NCBI GenBank assembly: GCA_946902985.2
Contig: OX336392.1
Span: 466,824,693-466,888,692, forward strand
Direction of reading: 5' to 3'
DNA: 64,000 bases
DNA from: Meconema thalassinum
Taxonomy: Eukaryota; Arthropoda; Insecta; Orthoptera; Tettigoniidae
The position numbers and the translations under genes were made by a program. Under the pieces are notes generated by a model. That model ran no database searches and was not told the DNA's origin. It was given only the letters and a program-made list of their open reading frames with translations. Shown piece after piece: positions 45,295-57,750 of the stretch. Each line of letters begins with the position of its first letter. Position 1 is the first letter of the stretch.

Positions 45295-47435
45295 GATGGC
45301 GCCATGCCGGCCAGTCGCTACAGCTGTTCCCCTACGATTTCCGCCATCTTGGATTTGATGTTACGGTCTGAGATATTGTAGTCGGTCTTGCCTTGGCCTT
45401 GGTGAAAGCTGATGCCTTTGGACGGTTTGTCTCTGCACGTTAGAGCCACCTGGTCGCAACCTGTGCAACTACCGCCATAACATACACTCCGCCCTTGGCT
45501 GAAAGTTGTGTTATATACCAAAGGTGGCAGTGATGTCGAATTCTACTGTTTGTCTCTGCAAGTTGGAGCGTTTCAAAGTCACGTATGCGTTCATATACCG
45601 TTCATCCCATTGCGATGAAACTTGGGTGAGATGTTGAGTGTACTCCAGGGAAGGTGTTTGGCTAAGTAAATTATTTTACAATAGATAGCGCATGACTAGA
45701 TTCAACAAATGAGCGACGACGCACGAAGGGTTTCAAGAAGGTCCCGTATGCGTTCAAATACCATTCGTCCGATAGCGATGAAACTTGGGTGAGATGTTGT
45801 TTACACTCCAGGGAAGGCTTCTGGCTTAGTAAATTCATTTTACAATAGGTAGCGCACGAGTAGATTCAACAAATGAGCGACGACGCGCGAAGCGTTTCAA
45901 CAAAATCCCGTGTAAATTTATATACCATTCATCGATTGAGATGAAACCTTGATGAGTCGTTGTGTACACTTACCCGAAGGTTTCTAACTTAGTAAATCCA
46001 TTTCACAGGCGGTTGCGCACGAGTAGATTCAACAAATGAGCGACGACGTGCGAAGCATTTCAACAAGGTCCCGTATGCGTTCAAATACCATTCGTCCGAT
46101 CGCGATGACACTTGGGTGAAATGTTGTGTACACTCCAGAGAAGGCTTCTGGATTAGTAAATCCATTTTACCATAGGTAGCGCACGAGTAGATTCAACAAA
46201 TAAGCGACGACGCGCGAACGTTTAAACTAAGTCCCGTATGCGTTCATATACCATTCATACGATTGCAATGAAACAATGGTGAGATAATGTGTACACTTAC
46301 GTGAGGGTTTCTAACTTAGTAAATCCATTTCACAGGAGGTTGGGCACGAGTACATTCAACAAATGAGCGACGACGCGCGAAGCGTTTCAATGAGGTCTAT
46401 GCGTTCAAATACCATTCGTCCGATTACGATGAAACTTGGGTGAGATGTTGAGTACACCCTACGGAAGGTTTCTTGCTTAATAAATCCATTTTACAATAGG
46501 TAGCGCACGAGCAGATTCATAAATGAGTGACGGCACGCGAATCATTTCAACAAAGTACCGTATGCGTCCATATACCATTTATCCGATTGCGATGAAACTT
46601 TGGTGAATTGCTGTGTACACTTCAGTAAAGGTTTCTGGCTTAGTACATTCATTTTACAATAGGTAGCGCACGAGTAGATTCATCAAATGTGCGATGGCGC
46701 GAGGATCGTTTCAACAAAGTCCTGTAGGTGTTCATATACCATTTATCCGATTGCGATGAAACTTTGGTGAATTGTTGTGTACACTCCAGGAAAGGTTTCT
46801 GGCTTAGTAAATCCAGTTTTTAATAAGTAGCGCATAAGTAGATTCAACAAATGATCACTCATGCGAATCGTTTAAAGAAAATCCCGTATGCGTTCATATG
46901 TCATTCATCCGATTCCGAGGAAACATTGATGAGTTGTTGTGTACACGCCAGGGAAGGTGTTCAACTTGGTAAATCCATTTTACAATATTGGTAGCGCACG
47001 AGTAGATGTAACAAATGAGTGACGATGCGCGAAGCGTTCCAACAAAATCCCGTTTGCGTTCATATACTATTCATCGATTGCGATGAAACTTTGATGAGTT
47101 GTTGTGTACACTTACGTGAAGCTTTCTAACTTAGTAAATCCCTTTCACAGTTGGTAGAGCACGAGTAGATTCAACAAATGAGTGACTGCGCACGAATCAT
47201 TTAAACAAAATCCCGTACCGGTACGCGTTATATGCCATTTATCCAATTGCGATGAAACTTTGGCGAGTTGTTGAGCACGCTCTCACGAATGTTTCTAGAT
47301 TAGTTAATTCATTTCACGATAGTTTAGAGGCAGTTAACAGAAATTGAAAAAATATTGTGTGTGCAAAAGCACTTCAAGAAACAAAGTTACAACACTTTCT
47401 TTGATTGGCTGGACAACGTCCGCCGGGTCAGCTAG
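45295..47435 (-). mobile_element. CTAGCTGA-type repeat element with a large internal tandem array
   Basis: On the minus strand it starts CTAACTAGCTGACCCGGCGG (plus 47405-47435) and reaches at least 45295. The region 45320-45430 is homologous to 36960-37055, inverted. Most of the length is the tandem array. The structure (unique end, satellite interior) resembles Helentron-like non-autonomous elements, but no terminal hairpin was confirmed. Confidence 0.55.
45555..47330. repeat. Tandem array, about 11 units of about 163 bp
   Basis: The phrase cgtatgcgttcatatacc recurs, with variants, at about 45584, 45745, 45903, 46067, 46230, 46396, 46554, 46717, 46881, 47046 and 47210. Spacing is 158-166 bp. 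Each unit also contains GTAGCGCACGAGTAGATTC and GATGAAACTT-like phrases. No open frame runs through the units. Confidence 0.92.
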
Positions 47436-47756
47436 TTAGATATAAATAAATAAATAAATAAATAACTAGTTGCTACAGGTGTACAATATAAAATATCTCC
47501 TTTTGTGATAGTATTAAGGGCTTCAAGAAAATGCTGAAGAGTTCGATAAATTACGATAATATAACATACTGTTTTCTATGGCAATCTACTGCTTCATGCT
47601 TAAAACAGGAATACCGTTACTATTATATTGCGTCGAAATACGTATTTAGCGAGTTTGTACTTAAACCCAAGAAAGATTTACTCACAGTTTATTACGTACC
47701 ATATGTTTGTAGTTTCATCTGCTCTCACTACCATTGTTACTATACGATGTACGTAC
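47436..47756. other. Short non-coding interval
   Basis: AT-rich. A 76-codon open frame (47531-47761) has no recognisable domain and runs into the HTR tail, so it is not called a gene. Confidence 0.4.
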
Positions 47757-48589
47757 GATGATGATGATGATGATGATGATAATTGTTGTTTTATGGGGCC
47801 TAACATCTAGGTTATCGGCCCCTAATGGTTTGGGTGATCGTGAAGATGAAAAATGTAATGGAAACTATAACTAAAACTAACTACAAACTTATACACTAGA
47901 AGAAGAAATGGCAAACACAAGGAGATTAAGGCAAATAAAGGAAAGGAGGAAAATAAATGCCCTCAACCCTCGAAGAATGCGGATTGAGGGACTTGGAAAG
48001 AAGGAGAGCAAGGCAGATAGGAAAGAGAAAGAGGAGAGGGTCCGCCCCGGAGGTAATGGATAAAACGGGGAAAACTGGACTCAGCTCAGGAATCCCTCGG
48101 GGTCCCCAACACCCGAACTCACCAGCCATGAGCCCCTGAGGGTGTAGCATTATCTAGGGTGCACCAGAAGTGGTGGGGCTACATACACCCTGCCTCCTTG
48201 AGGGCCTTCAGCAGAAGGCAGGACATCTAGTGGGACGTGGGTTGGCGACCACGGGGCCCCCGCTGAGTCCGGCATTGTTTCCACTTACTTGTGCCGGGTT
48301 CCTCTCCGTCATCATTCCTGTCGACCTCTCTTGGTCAACTCTTATTCTCTTCCGACCCCGACGGTATGAGGGGATCTGAGGCCTAGGAAGTCTCTTCATT
48401 TCCCGCCTTCATTGGCCCTTGTCTCATCTTTTCTGATACCCTCCTTCGGCGAGGGGTTAGCCTTCTTTTTATTTTCATGTTATCTCCTGTCTTCTGCTCA
48501 AGTTTCTCAAGGAGGCAGGGTGTATGTAGCCCCACAACTTTTGGTGCACTCTAGATAATGCTACACCCTCAGGGGCTCACGGCTGGTGG
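47757..48589 (-). mobile_element. Chimeric HTR copy with inverted 5' part (copy 10)
   Basis: The segment 47757-48223 is the 3' half of an HTR on the minus strand (tail at the left as GAT repeats). At 48224 it switches to plus orientation and reads unit A (CATCTAGTGGGACGTGGG onward) through GGGGCTCACGGCTGGTG at 48589. About 100 bp of element sequence around the unit A/B boundary is present in both arms. No TSD was found. Twin-priming during insertion or later recombination would both give this shape. Confidence 0.8.
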
Positions 48590-48637
48590 AGTTTCAAGAA
48601 AGATTTCCGCTCTCCGAGGCCCCTCCCTGTATACATG

Positions 48638-49774
48638 ATGATGTTGATAATTGTTGTTTTAAGGGGCCTAACATCTAGGTTATCGGCCCCTAATGATCTG
48701 GGTGATAGCGAAAATGAGAATGAAATGGAAACCAGAATGAAAATTATGTGAGACGGAAAATACGTACAAAGAGAAACTCAGATGGAAACAACTCACAATA
48801 TGGTCCTACAAAAGGGAATTTAGAACGAAAAGATTCACAAAAAGAATAGATTGAAAAAGACCCACTAAACGTAGGCTAGATTCAAAATACCTACAAAATG
48901 CAATGTAGCGTCGAAATACCTACAAAATGCAATTGAAATTGCTTACAAAATGTACCGTACGGTAGATTCAAACGACTCATGTGGATTGACAATACTTACA
49001 AAATGCAATTTTGATTGAAAATACTTGACAAAATGTAATTTAGATTCATAATACAGTACCCACAAAATGCAATTAAGAATCAAAATATGTGCAAAATGCC
49101 CACCAAACAAAATGCAATTTAGATTCAAAATTCGTGCGAAATGCGGTTTTGGTTGAAAATACTTACAAAATGCAATTGAAATTCAAAATACTCACTAAAA
49201 GGCCCGGCCACCTGCATTGAAAGACTTACTAAAAAGCAATTTAGATTGTTAATCTTTACAAAATGCAATTGAGGTTGAAAACAATCGCAAGATGTAATTT
49301 AGATCGAAAAAAAAAACTCACAAAATTCAACGTAGATTAAAAATGCCTTAAAAATCGCTAAAAGGGAATTTGGATACACGGGGAACCAAGTAACAAAAAC
49401 AGTGCGGTAATCCTAAAGAGAAAAGGAAATATAAGGAAAAGAGCAGAGGGGAGAGAGGAGTGGGTCCGCCCCAAAGGTAAGGGACAAAAGGGGAAAACGG
49501 ACCCAACTCAGGAATCCCTCGGGGTTGCCAACTCCCGAACTCACCAGCCGTGAGCCCCTGAGGGTGTAGCATTATCGACGGTGCACCAGAAGTGGTGGGG
49601 CTACATACACCCTGCCTCCTTAAGGGCCTTGAGCACAAGGCAGGATGTAAAAGGAAAAGAAAAAGAAGGCTGACCCCTCACAGAAGGAGGGTATCAGGAA
49701 AGATGAGACAAGGGCCAATTAAGGCGGGAAAGTGAAAGACTCCCTAGGCCTCGAATAGCCTAATACCGTCGGGG
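48638..49774 (-). mobile_element. HTR retroposon, long form, 5' truncated, minus strand (copy 11)
   Basis: TSD ctccctgtatacatg / ctccctggatacgtg (48623-48637 and 49775-49789, two mismatches). It contains the minisatellite and ends at CCCCGACGGTATTAGG, the same 5' truncation point as copy 9. The higher TSD divergence suggests an older insertion. Confidence 0.85.
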
Positions 49775-49789
49775 CTCCCTGGATACGTG

Positions 49790-50565
49790 CATGGTCACAA
49801 GAAATTGTGATTTTGTTTGGTAAGAATCAAATCTTTGAGAGGCATTTATTAGGATTCATTCACAGTGTGAAATTATAATTAATACCACCCTGAAATAAAA
49901 TTTATTCTGTACCTACATTTGAGATAATAGAAGCTCACAGTCTAACACGTTTTCGGCAGTTGTCTATACAGTACAGGGTTGCCTTTAGGGGGTGCTGGAT
50001 GATCTTTTTAAATTTCCTTCGGTGAAGTGTGTGCATTAAATCATCACTATCGCTATTCAAACCGAACATGTTATCTTTTTTTTTTTAGGTAGATTTTGGA
50101 CTCCTTTCAGCCCACTGTGCTTCATTTGAGGTTCGTTTCTGCGATTTTTTGTACAAATGAATTAATTATAATCTTGCCATTGTTTTAATGCTAATTTATA
50201 TTTTCTTTGATGTACAGTACATTACCATTATCAAATTTTAAAAAAATTCGAAATCGTACTAATTTTTGCTATTGTTAAAAAAGTAAGTTGTGTTAATATT
50301 GCGACAATTTTTGTAATAAACTTGACCAATTCATTGGAGGGTTTACAAATGTTCTTATTTGTTTTTTTAATCCAATATAGAAAAGATGCCTACGATACAG
50401 TTTCAAGGCATATATCAACAAATTGAAAATTGCCATAATTTGGTGGTAGAATACAATGCTTGTTACTGTGATTTTTTAAAATATACAGTTGGTATTTCAA
50501 ATTACATTTACTTATAAGTCACCACTCATTTCTTCTCAATTTAATTAGAACTTGCTCTCATGGTT
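49790..50565. other. Non-coding AT-rich interval, nothing recognised
   Basis: No supported frame on either strand and no terminal repeats. Confidence 0.45.
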
Positions 50566-50578
50566 AAATTATATTTTT

Positions 50579-51306
50579 CCCTCCAGGGGCTCACATCTAG
50601 TGGGATGTGGGTTGGCGACCACGGGGCCCCAGCTGAGTCCGGCATTGCTTCCACTTACTTGTGCCGGGCTCCTCTCTGTCTTCTTTCCTGTCGACCTCAC
50701 TTGGTCAACTCTTGTTCTCTTCCGACCCCGACGGTATTAGGGCATCCGAGGCCTAGGGAGTCACTTCCTTTCCCGCCTTAATTGGCCCTTGTCTCATCTT
50801 TTCTGATTCCCTCCTTCTGCGAGGGGTCAGCCTTCTTTTTCTTTTCATGTTATCTCCTGCCTTCTGCTTAAGGCCCTCAAGGAGGCCGGGTGTATGTAGC
50901 CCCACCACTTTTGGTGCACCCTAGATAATGCTACACCCTCAGGGGCTCACGGCTTGCGAGTTCGGGAGTTGGCGACCCCGAGGGATTCCTGAGCTGGGTC
51001 CGTTTTCCCTTTTTGTCCCTTACCTTTGGGGCAGACCCTCTCCTCTTTCACTTTCCTATCTGCCTTTCATGGCTCTCCTTCCTTCCAAGTCCCTCAATCC
51101 GCCTTCTTCGAGGGTTGAGGGCCTTTCTTTTCCTCCTGTCCTTTATTTGCCTTATTCTCCTTTAGTTTTCCATTTCTTCTTCCAGTATGTAGGTTAGTAG
51201 TTAGTTTTAGTTTTAAGTTCGATTTTCATCTTCACGATCACCCAAACCATCAGGGGCCGATAACCTAGATGTTAGGCCCCTTAAAACAACAATTATCATC
51301 ATCATC
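50579..51306 (+). mobile_element. HTR retroposon, short form (copy 12)
   Basis: Flanked by aaattatattttt (50566-50578 and 51307-51319). Full-length dimer; starts CCCTCCAGGGGCTCAC. Confidence 0.92.
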
Positions 51307-51453
51307 AAATTATATTTTTAAACAACACTTTTCAGTCTGTTGTAATTGTGAAATAAAAGTTTCTTAAACTTGTTCGGGTTTGTGATTCCAACAATGTATT
51401 TTCCTTACAAAAAATGGTACAATGTTTTCTAAAACACAATTTTCATCGCATTA

Positions 51454-51510
51454 TTAGCCTATTTTCTTTTAATGAAAAAAAAAAAAGGCTTGTGAGATCA
51501 CCTTTTGTCC

Positions 51511-51541
<31 letters not shown>

Positions 51542-53424
51542 GTGTGTGTGTGTTCCCCCCCCCCTAATAACTTCTAAACGGCTGGAGCGATTACAATGAA
51601 ACTCGGTAAGATCATAGCACTATTCTGGCCGACCCGACGGTGCCCTTCTAATTTTATTGCGTCTCAGCAATCTAACATGGTGGCTGTGCGAAATATTTCA
51701 CCAGCATTCAGTATCTCCGAAACTATTACAGATATCACCCTGAAATGTTCTACGATGATAAAGTGCACTGATACACGTTTATCTATGTAACTTTCATAAA
51801 CCTGTAAAGTACAAAACGAACATGGCGGCGAAGCGAAGTTGAAACATTTTAATAGACTTTTATCGTGATTTAACTCTCTGAGCGCAGTGAAATGTGGTAC
51901 AGTAAATGATTTGACATATTGTAATGCACTGGCATCTAATTTAGTTCCATTGTTTACATAACCTCAAGATGGCGGCTGTGCGAAATTTTAAAATTAAGTT
52001 TTTATTCCTTGTGTCGTAATCATGCGATCGAAGTGAACGTTTGAATAATGAACCTAGGCAATAATTTTCTTGAATGGTACATACCTCTATGGCCTAATAC
52101 ATATAACAATTCAAAATGGCGAGCATCCGAAATATTTAGACGGTTCTCAATATCTATGAATCTTTTACAGCAATCAAACTGATTTTTTTTATATTCATAG
52201 AGGCTATGAACATATGTTCACCTATAGGACTTTCAGCAACCTGGTGAGCACAAATCCAACATGGCGGTGACGCGAAGTATAAATATTTAAATGGACGTTT
52301 CTCGCGAATTAATTATCCGGGTTCCCCCAGGGGCTCACATCTTGTGGGCGTGGGTTGGCGACCACGGGGCCCCAGCTGAGTCCGGCATTGCTTCCACTTA
52401 CTTGTGCCGGGCTCCTCTCTGTCTTCTTTCCTGTCGACCTCACTTGGTCAACTCTTGTTCTCTTCCGACCCCGACGGTATTAGGGTATCCGACGCCTAGG
52501 GAGTCTCTTCCTTTCCCGCCTTAATTGGCCCTTGTCTCCTCTTTTCTGATACCCTCCTTCTGCGAGTGGTCAGTCTTCTTTTTCTCTTCCTTTTACCTCC
52601 TGCCTTGTGCTCTAGGCCCTTAAGGAGGCAGGGTGTATGTAGCCCCACCACTTCTGGTGCACCCTAGATAATGCTACACCCTCAGGGGCTCACGGCTGGT
52701 GAGTTCGGGAGTTGGCGACCCCGAGGGATTCCTGAGCTGGGTCCGTTTTCCCCTTTTGTCCCTTACCTTTGGGGCGGACCCTCTCCTCTTTCACTTTCCT
52801 ATATGCCTTTCATGGCTCTCCTTCCTTCCAAGTCCCTCAATCCGCCTTCTCCGAGGGTTGAGGGCATTTCTTTTCCTCCTGTCCTTTATTTGCCTTATTC
52901 TCCTTTAGTTTTCCATTTCTTCTTCTAGTATGTAGGTCAGTAGTTAGTTTTAGTTTTAAGTTCGCTTTTCTTTTTCATCTTCACGATCACCCAAACCATC
53001 AGGGGCCGATAACCTAGATGTTAGGCCCCTTAAAACAACAATTATCATCATCATCATAATTATCCGGGTGCAGTGAAACGTTGCACGTTAAATGCTTATA
53101 CAAATGTTAATCCACCGGCATCTAATTTATTTCAATTGTTTCCATAATCACAAGATGGCAGCTGTGCGAAATTTTAAAATCTCGTTTTACTTGTGTCCTA
53201 ATCATGCGATTGAAGTTTGAATACCACATGTACATAATAATCTTAATGTAATAGTACAAAAATAAAAATCCAACCTGGCAACCAACTGAAATATTTAGAC
53301 GGTTCTCAATATCTACGAATCTATCACAACCTTCAAACTGAAATTTTGTATGTTGATAGAGGCAATTAAGATGAGTAGGATATATGAAAATAGGCTGTAT
53401 AGTTCTTCACGGAACTACTTGTTT
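51454..53424 (+). mobile_element. Helentron-like non-autonomous element (copy B), with nested HTR
   Basis: Sister of 22719-24362: same TTAGCCTATTTTC start, GAAAATAGGCT near the end, and terminal TAGTTC/GAACTA hairpin followed by CTTGTT. A GAGA/GTGT microsatellite lies near 51518-51560. It lacks the tRNA-derived SINE of copy A and carries an HTR copy at 52323-53056. Confidence 0.68.
52323..53056 (+). mobile_element. HTR retroposon, short form (copy 13)
   Basis: Flanked by taattatccgggt (52310-52322 and 53057-53069). Full-length dimer. The Helentron-like sister copy has no insert at the equivalent place near 23820-23835 (accatccgagtgcag). Confidence 0.93.
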
Positions 53425-53471
53425 TTTACCTGCAATCAGCGCATAATGTACAGAATCATGTTCTACAGATT

Positions 53472-53545
53472 GCCACGGTGGGTGAAAGGTTAACGTGTCG
53501 GACTACCAACCCCAAGCTTGCAGGTTCGCTCCTGGCCGTGGTAAG
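53472..53545 (+). other. tRNA-like sequence, probably the head of a SINE
   Basis: A 7-bp acceptor-like pairing (GCCACGG with CCGTGG), GTTAACGTGTCGGACTACC around the anticodon loop, and a T-arm GCAGGTTCGCTCCTG. The T and D stems have mismatches, and the neighbourhood is repeats. I read it as a tRNA-derived SINE head or decayed tRNA copy rather than a working tRNA gene. Confidence 0.45.
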
Positions 53546-53949
53546 TAATTTTAGGCGACAAAAATCACGACATGCATGTCTACATACGTTGTTGGCATTT
53601 AAAAAAAATCCATTTGAATTCAGTAGTCCGTGTTCGATTTTCCACCAACACTAAGTTCCTACATTCTCTACTAAAAAGCGCTATAGTGTCAAGGAGCTTA
53701 GATATCTAACCTCTTTGACTTTCTTAGAGTTCCAAGGAACGACGAAATTCGACATGCAAGCTGTCCTCTGGGTGTCAAATAAAGCTTGCACCCGGCACCC
53801 GAGGCCATACGATATTATTACTATGCCTACATTATTAGTCCGATTGAGAGAAAGAGCGGGGAAACAAAAATCATGCCTAATATTCTGCGCTGTGGAAGCC
53901 TCAGTGAAGAAGCTATTATATAGTGTACTCTACATCAAAAGGAGTGGCA

Positions 53950-54003
53950 CATATTTTGGAGCAGATAACCTTGTAGTTCCGTCCCTTAAAACAACAATAC
54001 CGG
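53950..54003 (+). mobile_element. Decayed HTR/LINE 3' end
   Basis: GATAACCTTGTAGTTCCGTC followed by CCTTAAAACAACAATA matches the hairpin loop and spacer with many changes. No TSD is visible; an old truncated copy. Confidence 0.55.
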
Positions 54004-54520
54004 TAACACGTATTTTAGTGAATTCCTTTATTTCTTCTTGTCTTAATGAAGATGGAAACCCTATGCTGTATTGTACTACAGAACAACTATTGGGCACCAG
54101 CTGTTTTGAATATGGTTGTCTGTGGTATTTTCGCTCTCACGTCCAGGCACCAGCAGAGACGGTACAATCCTCACATTCAACACGTCCACATGACAGGAAT
54201 TGATACAACACTGGCGGGCTTGACTTCCAACAACATGGCAAAAGCGTGTCGACGACTGAAACATAACTTTGAAACACACTTGGTACACTTGAGGTATTAC
54301 CCTTTCACGAATTGATTGCCGGCGGTCGAGATGGGAACTATTCTGTGTTTACTTGTGTCACACGTCAGCCTGCTTCGTTGACAGGTACAGTTGCGCGTGT
54401 AGGATATGACTCAGCTCCAGTAGCTGCTCGTGGTGACATGAGCTCCTGTGACACTTATCTGCGCTTCTAAGACAGGTAGCACTTGCAATGCTGCTTGACT
54501 TATGTGCAACTGTGTTCTCC
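54004..54520. other. Interval with an unassigned open frame
   Basis: A 90-codon plus-strand frame (54046-54315) has several Cys and His residues but no domain I recognise. No start context, partner exon or homology supports a gene. The rest is non-coding. Confidence 0.35.
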
Positions 54521-54532
54521 TCTTTACCCTGC

Positions 54533-56003
54533 CCCCCCAGGGGCTCACATCTAGTGGGTTGTGGGTTGGCGACCACGGGGCCCCAGCTGAGTCCGGCATT
54601 GCTTCCACTTACTTGTGCCGGGCTCCTCTCTTTCTTCCTTCCTTTTCGACCTTCCTTGGTCAACTCTTGTTCTCTTCCGACCCCGACGGTATTAGGTTAT
54701 CCGAGGCCTAGGGAGTCTTTCACTTTCCCGCCTTAATTGGCCCTTGTCTCATCTTTCCTGATACCCACCTTCTGTGAGGGGTCAGCCTTCTTGTTCTTTT
54801 CCTTTTACCTCCTGCCTTGTGCTCAAGGCCCTTAAGGAGGCAGGGTGTATGTAGCCCCACCACTTCTGGTGCACCCTAGATAATGCTACACCCTCAGGGG
54901 CTCACGGCTGGTGAGTTCGGGCGTTGGCGACCCCGAGGGATTCCTGAGCTAGGTCCGTTTTCCCCTTTTTGTCCCTTCCCTTTGGGGCGGACCTTCTCCT
55001 CTCTCCCCTCTCCTCTTTTCCTTCTATTTCTTTTTCTCTTTAAGATTCCCGCACTGTTTTTGTTACTCGAATCACCGTGTATCTAAATTCCCTTTTTAGC
55101 GATTTTTAAGGCATTTTTGATCTATGTTGCATTTTGTAAGTTTTTTCGATCTACATTACATTTCGCGATTGTTTTCAACCTCAATTGCATTTTGTAAAGA
55201 TTGACAATCAAAATTGCTTTTTAGTAAGTCTTTTCAATGCAGGTTGCCGGGCCTTTTAGTGAGTATTTTGAATTTCAATTGCATTTTGTAAGTATTTTCA
55301 ACCAAAACCGCATTTCGCACGAATTTTGAATCTAAATTGCATTTTGTTTGGTGGACATTTTGCACATATTTTGATTCTCAATTGCATTTTGTGGGTATTT
55401 TGAATCTAAATTACATTTGTCAAGTATTTTCAATCTAAATTGCTTTTTGTAAGTATTGTCAATCCACATGAGTCGTTTGAATCTACCGTACATTTTGTAA
55501 GCATTTTCAATTTCAATTGCATTTTGTAAGTATTTTGAATTTCAATTGCACTTTGTGAATAATTTGGATTATACTGGGATATTTCAATCTGAATTGCATT
55601 GTGTATTTTCAATTTCAATTGCATTTTGTAAGTATTTTGAACCTCAATTGCATTTTGTACGTAATTTCGATCTCATTTGCATTTTGTAAGTATTTTGAAT
55701 TTGAGTTGCATTTTGTAAGTATTTCGGCGCTACTTTGCATTTTGTACGTATTTTGAATCTAGCCTACGTTTTGTGGGTCTTTTTCAATCTATTCTTTTGT
55801 GCAACTTTTCGTTCTAAATTCCCTCTTGTAGGACCATATTGTGAGTTGTTTCTATGTGAGTTCCTTTTTGTACGTATTTTCCGTCTTCGATAATTTTGTT
55901 CTGGTTTCCATTTCATTATCATTTTCGCTATCACCCAGATCATTAGGGGCCGATAACCTCGATGTTAGGCCCCTTAAAACAACAATTATCATCATCATCA
56001 TCA
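54533..56003 (+). mobile_element. HTR retroposon, long form (copy 14)
   Basis: 1471 bp, TSD tctttaccctgc (54521-54532 and 56004-56015). Minisatellite interior; the hairpin loop is CTCGATG as in copy 6 and the LINE. Confidence 0.93.
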
Positions 56004-56108
56004 TCTTTACCCTGCGGGGCTCCTGCTACAATAATCAACAAACGGTTGCGCGGCCATGCTCAGCGGCAATCAAATCTTAAATGGGTATACACGCGTATTT
56101 TACTCGCC

Positions 56109-56884
56109 CCTGCCTGAGTCATCGGACGAACTGTCATAGGAACTATCAGCTGTTAGACGTACCACAATTGGTAATCGTCTTGTTGTAAGGCTTCTGCATG
56201 CCGAACACATTTAATGCAGTCCTCTCTAGTCACCCTGACAATGGCATCATGCAGCCGTGTCTCAGCATCTGCTATTTTAAACGTTTTGTTGCGATCAGCT
56301 ACCTCACCTTTAACTTGCGCCCAGATTAGTTCGATAGGGTTGTAATGCGCATGGTATTGAGGCAAACGAATGTGTTCTGCTATTTTATCAATTTCTTAGA
56401 TTTTTGAAGCGTTCTTGATTCCGGTTTATTTAACAACTCATCTCTGGTTTCTTCCATTCCGAAAATTACATCATGTTTCCTGAGCCACTATTGAATGTCT
56501 GCTTTCTTCCAGATCGAACGTGGGATTCTTTCAGCATGAACTGAATGATAACTTGCATTATCTATTACAATAATGGAGCTTTCTTCCAGTGACATTAGGA
56601 AGTCGACAAACCATTCCTTAAATAAAGTAGCGTTCATTTCTGTGTGATAGTCCAACGTTAGCGAGTGTTTCTTAGAGCGAAATACCAATTTACACTCAAG
56701 AAATCCTGGGTCTGCTGATCCCACATGGAGTACGATGATCCTACCACCTCTTCCCACTGGCACCTTAAGTCCACCTTGTTAACGTGAATTTTGCTAAATA
56801 ATTTTCCTGCTGTGATTTAGGTTCACAAATGTTTCATCTAAATAAAATATAGGTCTATTCAAAGCATCGTTCTTTACAGCATTC
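56109..56884 (-). pseudogene. IS630/Tc1-superfamily transposase, C-terminal two-thirds
   Basis: Minus-strand DDE transposase. Next to the right edge lies the first catalytic Asp (FYLDETFVN). GFLECKLVF and a DYHTEMNATLFKEWF block follow, then IVIDNASYH (second Asp) and YHAHYNPIELIWAQVKGEV (Glu). An acidic Ser/Asp-rich C-terminus ends near 56109. A stop and frameshifts lie near 56780-56800, near 56488, around 56370-56380 and near 56155. The gene is further split by HTR copy 15 and by the ISL2EU element. Confidence 0.82.
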
Positions 56885-57610
56885 CCCCCAGGGGCTCACT
56901 TCTAGTGGGCGTCGGTTGGCGACCACGGGGCCCCAGCTGAGTCCGGCATTGCTTCCACTGACTTGTGCCTGGCTCCTCTCTGTCTTCTTTCCTGTCGACC
57001 TCACTTGGTCAACTCTTGTTCTCTTCCGACCCCGACGGTATTAGGGTATCCGAGGCCTAGGGAGTCTTTCACTTTCCCGCCTTAATTGGCCCTTGTCTCA
57101 TCTTTCCTGATACCCTCCTTCTGTGAGGGGTCAGCCTTCTTTTTCTTTTCCTTTTACCTCCTGCCTTGTGCCCTTAAGGAGGCAGGGTGTATGTAGCCCC
57201 ACAACTTCTGGTGCACCGTAGACAATGCTACACCCTCAGGGGCTCACGGCTGGTGAGTTCGGGAGTTGGCGACCCCGAGGGATTCCTGAGCTGGGTCCGT
57301 ATTCCCCTTTTGTCCCTTATCTTTGGGGCGGACCCTCTCCTCTTTCACTTTCCTATCTGCCTTTCATGGCTCTCCTTCCTTCCAGGTCCCTCAATCCGCC
57401 TTCTTCGAGGGTTGAGGGCATTTCTTTTCCTCCTGTCCTTTATTTGCCTTATTCTCCTTTGGTTTTCCATTTCTTCTTCTAGTATGTAGGTTGGTAGTTG
57501 GTTTTAGTTTTAAGTTCGCTTTTCATTTTCATCTTCACGATCACCCAAACCATCAGGGGCCGATAACCTAGATGTTAGGCCCCTTAAAACAACAATTATC
57601 ATCATCATCA
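56885..57610 (+). mobile_element. HTR retroposon, short form (copy 15)
   Basis: Flanked by tctttacagcattc / tctttacatcattc (56871-56884 and 57611-57624, one mismatch). It sits inside the DDE transposase gene just before the LDET motif. Confidence 0.92.
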
Positions 57611-57706
57611 TCTTTACATCATTCATTTTACGGAGGAATATGGCGCGAGCGCAAGCTATATCCGTTCTTTGCATCAAAAACCGTCGCCCATCATTCCACT
57701 TCCTAT
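57611..57706 (-). pseudogene. IS630/Tc1-superfamily transposase, middle piece
   Basis: Minus-strand codons read KWNDGRRFLMQRTDIACAR then FLRKM. This is the segment between the N-terminal DNA-binding part and the LDET motif in this family. It is bounded by HTR copy 15 on the left and the ISL2EU TIR on the right. Confidence 0.82.
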
Positions 57707-57750
57707 AGGGACCGTGCGAATGGCGAGTGCTGCGTTCTGGTGGCGGGCTC

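Noticed and set aside
45555..47330. Regular repeats that might suggest a CRISPR array
   Set aside because: Units of about 163 bp are repeated in full with no spacers, in a eukaryotic transposon context.
53472..53545. A functional tRNA gene
   Set aside because: Cloverleaf stems contain mismatches, no clear terminator follows, and the setting is repeat-rich; SINE head is simpler.
54046..54315. 90-codon plus-strand frame as a host gene
   Set aside because: No domain, splice signals or homology recognised; next to decayed repeats.
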